Source: Triglochin maritima
Taxonomy: Eukaryota > Streptophyta > Magnoliopsida > Alismatales > Juncaginaceae
Direction of reading: 5' to 3'
Length of the DNA: 64,000 bases
NCBI GenBank assembly: GCA_963682175.1
Contig: OY821771.1
Coordinates: 6,943,001 to 7,007,000, forward strand
Within the stretch, counting starts at the first letter, position 1. The number at the start of each line of letters is the position of its first letter. A model generated the notes under the pieces. That model saw only the letters and a program-made list of their open reading frames with translations. It was not told the origin of the DNA and did no database searches. The translations under genes were made by a program, and so were the position numbers. Positions 31,731 to 44,832 of this stretch are shown here, piece after piece.

Positions 31731-34700
31731 ATGGCTGTATCGATGAGAGAACTGGACTCTGCTTTCCAGAGTGCTGGGCAAAAACCGTAGCCTTCTTGTC
31801 CTAGACTACCATTTTATGTTTATGACTTATTTGTTGTCATAATCTTTAAAAAAATGTTGGCAATCAGATGTTGTGAAAAATCTAAGAATTCTTCTACTTT
31901 TTTCAGAAAATATTTAAAACATCTTCTAGTGACATGATAATTCTTGATACATACTTCCATGCCTTCATAGCTTTAGCCTTTAGGGCTTCACTTATTTTCC
32001 TATATCCAAACCTAATGTCACTTGCATTTTCTGAAATCACGAGAAGAACCACTTGCACATAGTCGAATGAACAGAAAAAACTAAATCAACTTGTACGGAT
32101 AAGAAATAAAAAGTTTTTTGTGTGTATCCTATTCTTTTGGTGAATAAAGTATTACATGCAAATTCTTGACTTTATGCAGTGGAATGGAGATTTGGCGTAT
32201 CGAGAAATTACGCCCTGTGCCTCTTCCCAAGACATCACATGGGAAGTTCTACACTGGAGATTCTTATGTAGTTTTGAAGGTACATTTCAGGTCCTCTTGT
32301 GCATGCTACATTTCTATTTTTTTCACCTTTTCCCTTTTTTATTCCTGGAAGATGATGCGTGGTGATTCTATTTTTGAAATGACAAGTCCATCATTTTTGT
32401 CCATATTTCGTGTCTCATCTCTTGAGCTATCTCATCTCGTTTCAGTTAATATGACAATAACTTGGTGTTACGTTTTTTATTCCCCAGACAACCGGGTTAA
32501 AAAGTGGTGCTCTCCGCCATGATATACATTATTGGCTGGGCAAAGATACAAGTCAGGTAACGCTTTCCTACCAGTTGAAAGTTCCACTGAAGTTTTGACT
32601 ACATGCTTAGTTAGAAGATTCTTTATCAATCAGGATGAAGCAGGTGCTGCAGCCATCAAAACTGTCGAATTGGATGCTGCTATTGGAGGTCGTGCTGTCC
32701 AGTACCGTGAAGTTCAGGGCCTTGAAACCGAGAAGTTCTTATCTTATTTCAAACCTTGCATCATTCCTCAAGAAGGACGGTTTGCGTCAGGCATAAAAGA
32801 AAACGAAGCCGCCACTCAAGAACATGTGGACCGCTTGTATGTCTGCAGAGGCAAGCATGTTGTGCATGTGTCGGAGGCATGTTTTTGCCCAAACTATATC
32901 ACAACTAGTATTGATGTTGGTGTTTCCCTTCTAACAAATTCTGGCGTACTTCATTCACTTTTGTAGGTTCCATTTGCACGATCATCTCTCAGTCACGAAG
33001 ACATTTTCATCCTCGACACCAAGTCTAAGATTTTCCAGTTCAATGGGTCTAACACATCTATTCAGGAGAGGGCGAAAGCTCTTGAGGTTGCTCAGTATAT
33101 TAAAGACACGTATCATGATGGGAAGTGTGACATAGCTTCCGTTGGTGAGTTGGTTCCATTGCAAAATTGTCCCATTTAATTTATGACTGATCCAATCTAA
33201 CTCCTTCATACTTCCTAAAGAGGATGGCAAGATGATGGCTGATGCTGAAACTGGAGAATTTTGGGGTTTCTTTGGTGGATTTGCTCCTCTCCCAAAAAAG
33301 GCAACCTCTGAAAGTGACGATTCCACAATTGACTTTCTCCCAAAGCTTCTCTTGTATATTTCATTCTAATAAGTTTCTTAATATTTGTGCTTTTTTGCTG
33401 TGACATTTGAAAGGATAAAGTTCTCTAAACTATAATTGATTCCATATTTGTTTGATTGTTTCATTTGCATCACTGAAATATATTTCCTCTTTTCATCATC
33501 AGGATTGAAAAAGGGAAAGCCAAGCCACTTGAGGTCGATCCTTTGACAAGAGAATTGTTAGACACAAACAAATGCTATGTGCTGGATTGTGGTACGGAAG
33601 TTTTTGTCTGGATGGGAAGAGCGACGTCCCTTGAAGAGAGGAAAAGTGCAAGTTCTGTTGCAGAGGTTGCTACATGCACATTTAGAGACATCTCATGATT
33701 AGGGGTGTGGTTTTGGTGAATGACATGCTTATGTTTTATGCGTAGGAATTTTTAAACGGCCTAAATCGTCCAAAAGCTCGCATTATTCGTGTGATTGAGG
33801 GATTTGAGACTGTGATGTTCCGATCAAAGTTTAGTGCGTGGCCACAGACGAATGAAGTGCCTGTGTCTGAGGATGGTAGAGGCAAACTTGCAGGTCAGAA
33901 ATCAGGATTGGTTTATTCTGGGAACTTCATTTTCCCTTTTATTTCCATTTATTTTTGAAATTGGATACGTTTCCATGCAGCTCTGCTGAAACGCCAAGGT
34001 TTAAATGTCAAGGGCATCATAAAAGCTGCTCCTCTGAAAGAAGAACCTCAGTCTTATATAGATTGCACAGGAAACTTGCAGGTGCTGTCGATTTTCCTTT
34101 GTTTTTACCCAAAGTATCTTTATTAAGATGTTATTCTGAAACCCATACATATCCCAGTTCCTATAAAAGATGTGTGCACAATCACGTATATATTTCTTAA
34201 ATGTTTTTCTAGAGCGCAGGGGTGGTTGCTAACCTTAGTTTCCAGCTTTCATGCACAGGTGTGGCATGTAGATGGCCAGGAAAAGAAGCTCATTCCAAAT
34301 GCAGAGCAGTCAAAATTTTACAGCGGAAATTGCTATATCTTCCAATATAACTACCCTGGAAATGACAAAGAGGATGTTCTAATTGGAACGTGGTTTGGGC
34401 AGAAGAGTGTTGAGGTAATTATATTTGTTTTCTATCGAGGTGTTATAACAGATTTTGTTATTTCTCTGCCATGCTGGCTTTTCTTCATGTGCATGATCTT
34501 ACGTTGGTTAGATCTTTGCCTTCAGATCCAATGGTTTTATAAATTTTTAGATAGTTACAACTTACAAACTTACAATCAATATATATGTATGCTTCCCTCC
34601 TACTCTTTTTTTCTCATTACTCTTTTTTTAATCATTTCATAAAATCAATGTTGCAATACATTTCATTCCTTTTAGTTTCTGCATCAGGCTTAGATCTATA

Positions 34701-37700
34701 TTATTTTTGAATCAGGAAGAAAGATTATCATCTATTTCGCTGGCAACTAAGATGGTGGAGTCATTAAAATATCAACCTGTCCAAGTAAAATCTTGAGCCT
34801 TTTCTCTGTCTTTGCATAAAATTGTCGTAGTTGTCTGTTTTTGAGGTAGAAAGTATTTTGTAACAGGCTCGGATGTACGAAAGAAGAGAACCTATCCAGT
34901 TCTTTTCGATATTTCAGCGTTTTATTATCTTAAAGGTATATATTTTCTGTTAAATTTAATCATACAAATCAATATAAACTGACACCTTCTTGGTTATAGG
35001 GTGGTACTAGCTCTGGTTATAAGAATTACATCAAAGAAAATGGTATTGCTGATGAAACATATTCCGAGGATGGTGTGGCATTGTTCCGCGTTCAAGGTTC
35101 TGGGCCAGAAAATATGCAAGCTATTCAAGTTGACCCGGTAAAGCATTTGAAACATAGTGATCGGTTTATGAACAAAAGTAAAATTTATTACAAGATTAGA
35201 CCATAGTAGGATTGCGATGCTATTTTACAGTATTTTTTATCATACTTAGTTTGCAAGTTTTAGGTATTCCATTTTAGTTGGTCATCTCTTTGTGTTTCAC
35301 AGACGCTTGTTTCTTTCAAATGCTACCATTAAATTTGGGGAATGATGTCTCGAAAGACAATATTTATATGAAAGTGTATTTTTTTTATGCTTGTAATAGT
35401 TGACCACATCCTTGAATTCTTTGTATAGTTACATATTCGATATTTATATGAATGTATGCTTTTGTTAATCTTGTAATAGGTGACTACATCCTTGAATTCT
35501 TCGTATTGTTACATACTTCACAAGGGCAACACAGTTTTCACTTGGGTTGGGAGCCTCACTACCTCCGGGGACCAGGAGTTAGTGGAGAGGCAACTCGATT
35601 TGATAAAGGTAATGTTACTATGACTGATTTTATCCGAATCTGTTTCTTCTGTTAAATTGTACTTTCTACATTAAGCAATTGCCATGACAGGATGACGGAA
35701 CAACTGTTTAAGCTAAAGACAATAGTGTATATCAAATAAGGGAGAGGGATTCCTAAAAGTCATATCATTATATTGGTCTGTGTTTGAAGATTAAAGTGGG
35801 TAATCCCTTTGCGAATTGGCTGACGTGTTCATGGACTCTAAATACCGAAGCGGTTTCTTTATTTTATATTAATAAATTGTGCTGGTACTTTCTCAAGTTA
35901 ATTGACGCTAGGAACATGAATGACATCCCTTCCTGCCATTTTTATCACGGATAAAATTATACAAACTCTGCTAGTTGTGGTGCCACCAAGACCGAGTATA
36001 TCCAAGGCTTCTGGTTAAAATTTGCCTTCGTAGGAAATTCTTTGCGGAGTAACTTTTACCTGTCACAATTCTTGTCAATCAATATTGATTTCTTCACTAG
36101 CATGTATTTGAACCATGACTTTCATAGCAGACTGCATCTTCACTGATATTTGATATTTCTTAAGTTTGGCTGTTATTTTCCATTTTTCACCCATAAGATC
36201 TTTCAAATTCCACAGCCTAATATACAGTCAAAGACATACAAAGAAGGAAATGAACCGGACCAATTTTGGACTTTACTTGGAGGAAAATGTGAATATCGGA
36301 GCCAGAAGATAGTAAGGGAAGCTGAATGCGATCCTCATTTATTCTCATGTACTTTCTCAAAAGGTGTGAACTTTTAATGGACATTTTATGGCTCTTAAAA
36401 TCTTATTTATATGTTCAAAAAATTGAACCTACCATTAGTTAGCATGATATTTGCCTTGCTTTCATTTGAACTTATTCCTTGTAGATTTCATATTTGACTA
36501 ATCTTGTTTTCTTGTTCGTACTCTGCGCCATCCATGGAAACAATCAGGAAATTTGAAGGTATGTGCATGTAAATATTAATTATAATTTCATAATATATTT
36601 TATTTGCATATTTGTGCTCTGACTAGCAGAATTTGACTCTTCACACTGTTTGCTACAGGTCACAGAGATTTTTAATTTCACCCAAGATGATCTGATGACA
36701 GAGGACATATTCATTCTTGACAGTCATTCAGACATCTTTGTTTGGATTGGTCAGGAAGTAATTCCTAAGAATAGATCACAAGCACTAAACATTGGAGAGG
36801 TATAATGATAAATTTCAATTCAAATCTTGTCCTGGTCGCAAGATAAGTTGTATCGTCAGAGTTTTGATAACATGTGGTCTTTTAACAACCAGAAATTCCT
36901 ACAACATGATTTTCTCATGGAGAACTTATCTAGAGAGACCCCAATCTTTGTCATTACGGAAGAAACTGAACCTGCCTTCTTCACACGCTTCTTTATTTGG
37001 GATTCAGCAAAATCATCAGTAAGCACTTAACACAAAGTTGACCGGTTACATAAATCAGTTCTGATCGATATTATATGTGTAATTGTTATAATTAGTAACA
37101 ACAAGAAACAGTAATATATATAAATATTGTCTGCTTAGTTCTTGTAGTTCTAGATTTTTTCTTATATGCTTTTGATGACAGATGCATGGGAATTCATTCC
37201 AAAGGAAGCTTGCAATCGTAAAGAATGGAGTTACCCCAACTTTGGATGTAAGTAGTATAAAGTTCATTGAGGGTAATTGTTAACTTTTAAAGTTCAAATG
37301 TGCAAAATGATATCAATGCATAATTCAGGAGAACAAACTGTAATTAACCTAATATTTTATTCAATGTAATTGCAATTTATTGTCAGAAAATAATTCTTTT
37401 AAATTGCTTTTTCATTGGTCAATCCTGCATTAACTTGTTTGTATAATTTAGCTTTAAATAAAAGGCTACTGTGTCTACCAAGCTTAAATATTGGTTTCAA
37501 GTTGAACTCTTTTGGTGGGAATGAAGATTTAAGTAGGAATTTCTTTTGAAGGTTTGCAAAATTTAGTATTTTAAATTAAAAACATTTTGAAAATTGTTCT
37601 ACGTCAAATAACATGAGATGCCTAGCCTCATAGCATGCTCGGCTGGAAGAAGAAAAAAATCTTTCTTTAGGGTACTATTTCTGGGGGGAAGACCAGTGCC

Positions 37701-38639
37701 CACAGGTTTTGCAATCATGGTGGTTTTTCAGTTACCAAAAAAGTAGTATGAAATGGCTAACATTTTTCATTGTTGTGGTATAAAATAGTTTTTTGCATGT
37801 GGTAATTGTTTTTAAGCAGAAACCCAAGAGGAGGACACCAGCATCATATGGAGGAAGGTCCGTGCAACCGACAGACAAAACACAGCGTTCCAGGAGTATG
37901 TCCTTCAGTCCTGATAGAGTTCGAGTACGGGGCAGATCTCCTGCCTTTAACGCGCTAGCTGCTGCGTTTGAGAATCCGAATGCCAGGAATCTTTCAACCC
38001 CACCTCCAGTTGTTCGGAAGCTTTACCCAAAATCCGGGACTCCTGACCCTACAAAAGTTGCTGCCGCCCGAGCTCCTGCAATAGCTTCATTGACATCTAC
38101 CTTTGAGAAGCCAAAAGAAAACAGTCCTGTACCAAGTAGAAAACCAGCCAAAGGTATGAGCAACAGTAACTTTTTGTAAGAGATTATCCCATTGTATCTT
38201 TAGCTTAAATCCATTTCTTTGGGATGAAGGGAGCCCAGAAACTGACAAACCGAAACCGGAAAGTGATGCTAAAGAAAACACAGATGCGTTAAGCAACAGA
38301 ATTGAAACCCAAACCATTCAAGAAGATGCTAAAGAGGGTGAGGCCGAAGACGAGGAAGGACTTCCTATCTTTCGTTATGAGCGCCTTCGGACAGATGCCA
38401 GTGATCCTGTTACTGAAATTGATGTGACGAAAAGAGAGGTAATTTGCCAAGGTTCTTCTTTGTGAATTCCATTGTTGTACAGAAAAGTCATTCTTCTCTT
38501 AATATGTTTGCTTATTCTATGACAGACCTACTTATCTTTGAAAGAATTTAAAGACAAATTCGGCATGGAAAAGACCGCTTTCTTTAAACTACCCAAATGG
38601 AAGCAGAACAAGCTGAAAATGACTCATAAGTTGTTTTGA
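31731..38639 (+). CDS. Villin (VLN2/VLN3-like actin-bundling protein)
   Basis: An intact gene of 22 coding exons and about 966 residues, the length of Arabidopsis VLN2/VLN3. Exons: 31731-31786, 32180-32279, 32488-32556, 32634-32876, 32967-33144, 33221-33353, 33503-33665, 33746-33893, 33981-34081, 34259-34414, 34716-34784, 34867-34935, 35000-35137, 35480-35608, 36216-36363, 36548-36558, 36659-36799, 36893-37018, 37182-37247, 37820-38153, 38230-38438, 38526-38639. All phases agree. Six gelsolin domains (from [28 protein letters not shown]) are followed by a linker ([19 protein letters not shown]) and a C-terminal headpiece ending [13 protein letters not shown]. Villins bind, bundle and, with calcium, cap or sever actin filaments in the cytoplasm. 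Intron 4 uses a GC donor (GAG/GCATGT at 32876), and exon 16 is only 11 nt. No stop or shift was found. Confidence 0.93.
35361..35520. repeat. 80-bp tandem duplication covering the exon 14 acceptor
   Basis: The block 35361-35440 is repeated with changes at 35441-35520. Both copies carry tatttatatgaa, a ttgtaatag acceptor and the first bases of exon 14 (ttgaccacatccttgaattc upstream; gtgactacatccttgaattc in the used copy). The used exon starts at 35480. The upstream copy keeps an AG but runs into a stop after about 22 codons if spliced. Confidence 0.85.
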
Positions 38640-39689
38640 TGGGGGCTTATGCGTAATTCCAAACTTCATGTTCTCGAATGTCAAACATGTACGTTTTGTG
38701 CAGTTCATGCCTTTTTTTGTGAAATGCTTCTCTACCCTATTGTAACTAACCCCATAGGATCTGTGATACTTTGTTGGGGTGTGATCTTTGATTTTGGTTA
38801 TTCCAAGGTTATAGATATGTCAACTAGGCTAAATCCGGTCGTTGTGCAACTCTTGCTTCTTATGATGTAATTTATGTGGTAATCAAATTATACTTGAAGG
38901 ATTAGACGTGAAACGTGGTTAATATTTTTAGACTACGTGTATTAACTAAATATAAAATCCGAACCCCTGACACAATTTTTGGCAATCTTGTATGATTCAT
39001 TTTACCATCTTTGCCATTAAACTGAGTGAAATTACCCTCTTCGTGCAGAAAGCAGATATACATCTGGTGTGAAGGGTACAGCTTCAGTGTGTTTTTGCTG
39101 CTTCTGCTCTCTGAAGAAACCACACCACCATGACTGTCATGTCAAAAGATTATCAATTTTCTCATTTTCTTTCTGTTTGAATTCTCAGGTTTGATTTGTC
39201 ATTAGTTTGTTTTGTATTCTTTTTGTGGTCACGAGTTGTGGGCTTGCATTTTTGTTTTGTTTTTTTTTTGTTTTGAAAAAAAAGGAAGAGGGATTGTAAC
39301 AATTGTTTTAGAGTTGAAAGTTTGTTTGTTGAGTGTTATTATGTAATAGAGGGACTGTAATATGTGTACAGAAGAGTGCATACTTGTGTGATATACACAT
39401 ACCACTGTTTTTTGCAAGTAATGACAATGAAAATAAAAGTTGATTGGCAGTTTTTTTTACTCGGAAATTTGGTTTCAAATATTTACTTTGCTTTGAACAA
39501 TCTCTCCTCTTGTGATTCTGCAGAATTTCTGTAACCATTGCAATTTTTTGCCCGAATTTTTCGCAATCATATATAATCACATTACAACATCAAGCTATGG
39601 TAATATAATTATTCAATGGAAGGTGCAGGTTTTGATTTAATGCTCTGAGGTCGCATTAGCAGAAACTAAATCAACTTTTGTACGGTGCT
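38640..39689. other. Villin 3' UTR and downstream flank
   Basis: No second gene is seen. The villin 3' UTR probably extends at least to about 38880. Unique, moderately T-rich sequence up to about 39440, including gaaaataaaag at 39428, could be an extended or spliced 3' UTR, but this cannot be settled from sequence. MULE C begins about 1.06 kb after the stop codon. Confidence 0.4.
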
Positions 39690-39848
39690 CAGGTAAGAAC
39701 TACTATTCGTCGTCGGAAAACTACTTAAATCGCCCAAAAAATGACATTTTTGTCCTTAACAAATCAATTAATACCAATTTCGTCCCGTGTCTTTAAATAA
39801 GGTGTTTGACTCAGTTTTACTCACATTCCTAGTACTAACACCACGAAA

Positions 39849-42813
39849 ATGTCTGGCGAAGCACCTAAATCCGGCGAGGTAACTGGGCGGAATTTTTTTC
39901 ACGACTCGGGCGTCTGGCTAAACCGCCTGGCGTCTGCCTAACACGCCTCCACATAGGTGGAGGCGGTTTAGACAGACGCCTCGACCTTTGTGCAGGCGTC
40001 TCCTATGGACGCCTCCACAAAGGTGGAGGCGGTTTAGCCGACGCCCGTTTTTTTTTAATTTTTTGTTAAATTCAAATTTTTCAGGTCTGTTTCAAGATTT
40101 CGGTGGTGATGGAGTAGATTACAGTGAGCTTTTTGACAGTAAAGAAATATTTACAACAATCGAGGAAGGTTGTAAATGGGCGAAATAAGTTGCAATAGGA
40201 GTCGGATTTTTTTTGGTTATATCATCATACAAACCGAAAGCAGATAACCGGATGGATTGTTACCTCAGATGTGATCGCAGACGTGAGATGAGTTCTCGTG
40301 ATACGAGTATTGCACTGCGAAAGAATACGAAAAGAAAAGGTTGCGGTTGTCGGTTTTTGGTAAAAGTGGTGGAGCGACGAGATCGTGATGGATGGGTTAT
40401 TGTTTCTAGTAGCATGTTTGGGCAGCACAACCACCCATTGGCAGTTTATTCAGACGGTCACCGACAGGTCAGCGGACTTAGTGCTGGGGCAAAGCAAATT
40501 GTTCGGGATATGACAGAGGCACAAGCAAGGCCCCGTAACATTTTGTTGGAGGTAAAGAAGAAATTTCCGGACGATAATCTTAATCAAATGCACATTTACA
40601 ACTTCAGAGAGTACATGAGAAGGACGAAATCTGAAGACAGGAATCCCGCGCAGCAGTTTCTCAGAGAGGCAGTGCAGCATAAGTATTTGCATTGGATTGT
40701 GGCAGATGAAGAAACTAATGTCTTGACTCACGCATTTTTGGCACATTCGACTTCAGTTCAGTTGTTGCGTACATACCCATTCGTAATCTGTATGGATTCG
40801 ACGTATAAGACGAACAAGTACAAGATGCCTTTGTTTGAGATGGTTGGAGTTACTCCAACAAGCATGAATTTACTCGTCGGATATGCGATTCTGCAGGATG
40901 AGACCGAGTCTAGTTACCGGTGGGTGTTGGAGAGGTTGCGAGATCTGTTATTGGATATTGTTAGCCCGACAACAATAATTACGGACCGGGAGATGGGTCT
41001 GATGCGACCAGTGGCAGAGGTTTTTCCTGAGTCAACTCATTTACTATGCACCTGGCATATCAACAAAGACGTGTACAACTACGCATACCACGTATTCGAC
41101 AAGGACAAGCAGTCTGCAGAGATTTTCAGGCGTGGAAGGTGGAGGAAAGTCATGATTTCTGATTCATAGACGGATTATGATAGAGCAGTCCGTAATCTGA
41201 AAGATTCTTTTAAGTCCTGGCCAGTGCTCACGGAGTATGTGGAAGACACGTGGTTGGTGCATAAGGAAAAATTCGTGTTGAATTGGACGAATAAAGTTTT
41301 TCATTTCGGCAACACTACGAACTGCAGGGTGGAAAGTGCACATTCGGCTCTGAAAGAGTGGATCACTACATCGACTGCCGCTCTCGACACTCTTTTCGAC
41401 CGCGTGAACTCGTCTATTGAAATGCAGCTGACGAATATTCGGAACTTTCTTGAAGATTCGAGACGTCGAAATTTGGCACAGTACATAGGTCCTCTGTTTC
41501 AGCATATAAATGGCCGAGTTTCGCATCACTGCTTGTCGTTAATGACTCAGGAGTTGAAGAGAATGCAGGACTTAAGTGATGAAATTGAATATCGTTGTGG
41601 GTGTGCTTTCCTGACAACACATGGGATTCCTTGTGCCTGTACCATGTACGAGTGTTTCGCGTCAGGTGATGGAATTTATTTAGAGCAGATTCATCCATTC
41701 TGGAAAACACTTGTTATCGGAGAAGGAGTCCAGATGTCAGAGTTTGTTGATCAGCCAGCACAAGACATTGAGCATTTTCGGAAGCTAGTGGATGAGATCT
41801 CGCAGAGCGATCCTGCAGTAATTCGTAGTGTCTCTCGTATTTTATACGAACAGTTACACCCCGATCAGTCGAACTATGGAGAACCCGTAGAAAATACTAA
41901 GGTACGAGGTCGACCTAGGGGAAAGTCGACACGTCGGGACCCGAGTGCCTTCGAGTATGCTGAGCGAGGTCGTGGTCGGTCTGGCAGTAGTGGGAGCAGG
42001 GGTCGTGGTCGGTCTGGCAGTAGTGGGAGCAGGGGTCGTCGGTCTAATTCGTCTCGATCGTCCTTGAATACGGGCACAAGATCTTCTGGTATGTCGATAT
42101 CTTTGTTGTTATGTTATTTAATATATATTAGTAATCTAAATGGGGTTGAATATATTATCTCCTAATTTTGTTGTTTTAATGAATTGTTATTTACCTATCT
42201 TACAGTGTCTGGACGGGTTGACGTGGACAACTTCCCATATAATGATAGACTGCCAGGAATCATTTTGCCATTTCTGCAAAGGTGAAATGACGTACGTGCT
42301 GATGGCAACTGTGGATTTCGATGTGTTGCCGATGTCTTTCATGGTGGTCAAGAGAACTGGTCGTACGCCCGTCGTGCGATTTCTAATGAGATAGGTGCAC
42401 ATCCTATTTATGAGACAGTCTATTTCGGTCATGTGAGAGAGGCTCGTCAACGAATTGATTGGGGCGGGGGAGGTTGTGGCGAGGATCATTATATGATGGT
42501 TTGGTCCGACTTGTTTCCTATTGCGAATTTTTACAAGTGTGCGGTCATGTATTTCGCAGTGGGAACGGATGGTTCGTTGTTCCCGTGTCTTACTGTTCTA
42601 CCCTGGGAGTGTCCCTCTACCATGACGAGGCCTGTCAGAGTGTTGGTCATTGCTCATTTAGGGAGTTACGCTCATTTTATTCGTTTGGAATTACTTGATG
42701 ATTTCCCAGTACCTCCTATAGCGACCTTATGGTATCAAATGCGAGATGAGAGTGTTGTTGGATGGGAGGATCAGTACCAAAGTAGGATGGAGTATTGGAA
42801 CCGGTTACGTTGA
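39849..42813 (+). pseudogene. MULE C transposase-OTU gene with nonsense codons
   Basis: Exons correspond to copy B: 39849-39878 (MSGEAPKSGE), 40085-42088 and 42206-42813. The FAR1-like region (CYLRCDRR, GCGCRF), the DDE core (ICMDSTYKTNK, IITDREMGLM, RVESAHSALKEW) and the OTU motif DGNCGFRC are all still readable in one frame. Breaks seen: a TAA at 40186-40188 where copies A and B have CAA, a TAG at 41167-41169 where A has CGG, a TGA in the OTU exon (about 42282-42284) where B has TGG, and an apparent one-base loss at the very start of exon 2. The RGRGRSGSSGS linker is duplicated relative to copy A. It is inactive, but few changes separate it from an open gene. Confidence 0.87.
39907..40049. 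repeat. Hairpin array in transposase intron 1 (MULE C)
   Basis: Units of gggcgtctggctaa, aggcggtttag, agacgcc and caggcgtct with linkers such as ccacataggtgg fold back on one another. It is the homologue of the perfect hairpin in copy A, here longer and less regular. Confidence 0.88.
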
Positions 42814-44832
42814 TTGTAATTTGTAATGTTTTGTAATGTATAATATATAGTGTATTTCTACTTATATCGTGTTGTTGTTTTACCGTATTTTAAATTTAAA
42901 TATTATTTCATATCTAAAGAAATAAGTTGAAAATCTTTTCGTGAAAAATAAATATTAAAAAATACGATAGTCAAAGAAATATGTAGAAGATATGTTCGTC
43001 AGAAATAAATAATAAGAGTACACAAATAAACATAAGCATATACCAACAAATGTACTAACAGTGCAACAAAACGAAAGTAAAAGCAAGACAACTACAGCTC
43101 AGCATCTGAATCATGGTCCGAAATGCCCAACTGGTTGTTCCAATCCTCGATCAGGCGATCCCAATCTGTACATGCAAGTCTCGTCGCCTCACTCGGCATG
43201 ACGTCTCTCTCTCGCAAGAACGGTTGCGTACACCGTATCGCCCTACTCATCCACTGTATGTAAAATAGAAATTAGCGTACAATAACAATTAAATATAAAA
43301 TTAGGTAAACTTACTGCATCGGCACATGTCCTATCCAGTGGTCTCTCCGGTCTCGAAATGATACCGCGTACGAGCAGTGGATGTGAGCACCTACCGAACC
43401 ACTGCAAATAATCTGGAGCACAAGTGGAGGGGTCGCGGCTACGACTCAGATCGGCCAGGTGTAGTCGTCCTAGTCTCGGAAATGTCCTCCAAACCGATTC
43501 CGCAGACGAAACGTTGTGCCTGACGTCGTACATCGTCGCAGTCGCAGACCGTACTGCATGCTCGGGCGTCGGGATGTCAACCGGGATCACCTGAATGTAA
43601 CCTAACTGACGTAACACGCGATCAGGTATATAAGGCTCTGTGATATCCCTATAACGAATAATGCCGGCAAATGTAGTCCTCGGGACAGCTACAGCAGGCT
43701 CGGGACCATACGGTAACCACTCCACCTAAACGTTTATACGTTAATAATAATAAAATTAAATTTAAATAAACGTGAATGATATATACATTATATACCTGCG
43801 ATGCAGTCATCTGATCTAGTCGTCTACGAATAGAAATAAGTCGACTCTCGCTCTTATCCTCCGCCCGGACAGCCCACATACGCGAACGAGGATGACCACG
43901 CTCAACAATCTTCCGCTCACGATGTGGGCGGAAAGCAGGAAAATACTCATATATCCAAGCCTGCAGCAGTGTAAGACAACCCGTAATCTGACCACAATCA
44001 GCATGACTAGATATGCCCAGCTGGCGATACAGATATGCCAACGTCGCCGACCCCCATGAGTAATCAGCAATGGTATCTGGGTCCCTTGCCTCCAATAAGT
44101 CGCGTGGTCTCAGTCTGGAACCGCTCTTGTCGACAAACAATACGCAGCCTAGCAGTAAGAAGAAATAAGCAGTCATCTGTGTATCCTCAGTCCGTGGTGG
44201 TCGCCCCCGTCTGCAACACTCGTCCACAGCGTCGATACTAACACCACCGCCACTCCAAAATGAGCTATCCCGCCCAAGACCCTCCAGGATGACACCCAGC
44301 AACTCAGATACATATAACTTCAGCTCAGATGTCGGTGCCTGCGCACTGACCATGGGACCCTCAACAGGAATGTGAAGAATCTGAAAGACGTCATGCAACA
44401 TGATCGTCATCTCTCCGAACGACAAGTGGAAAGTGTTGGTGTCAGGCTGCCACCGCTCCACGAATGCCGAAATCAACGGCATGTCGATGCAGGAAAACAT
44501 GTTGTACGGCAAGTGACCCAATCCACTGTCAACCACGGTCGCCGTCATATCCTCAGTCATCACTGAGCGCCATGCCTGCAATGTCGTACAGGCTCTGTGC
44601 CGATTATGGCACTTCAAAACCTTCCGCTCGTCGCCATCCCAGATGCGTCTGGCGACGTGGCCTCCGAAACTCGGAATGACGCTGCCATCTACAGGACCAC
44701 CGGGAATAATATCCGTGACGATCCAAGACTCATCATCACCCCTCTTCTTCTTCTGAGCTCGAGCGTCTGCAGTGCACGAACTCGAATCACCGGTCACAAA
44801 CCGGCCACCTCGATCCTTCCTAATGACCCATT

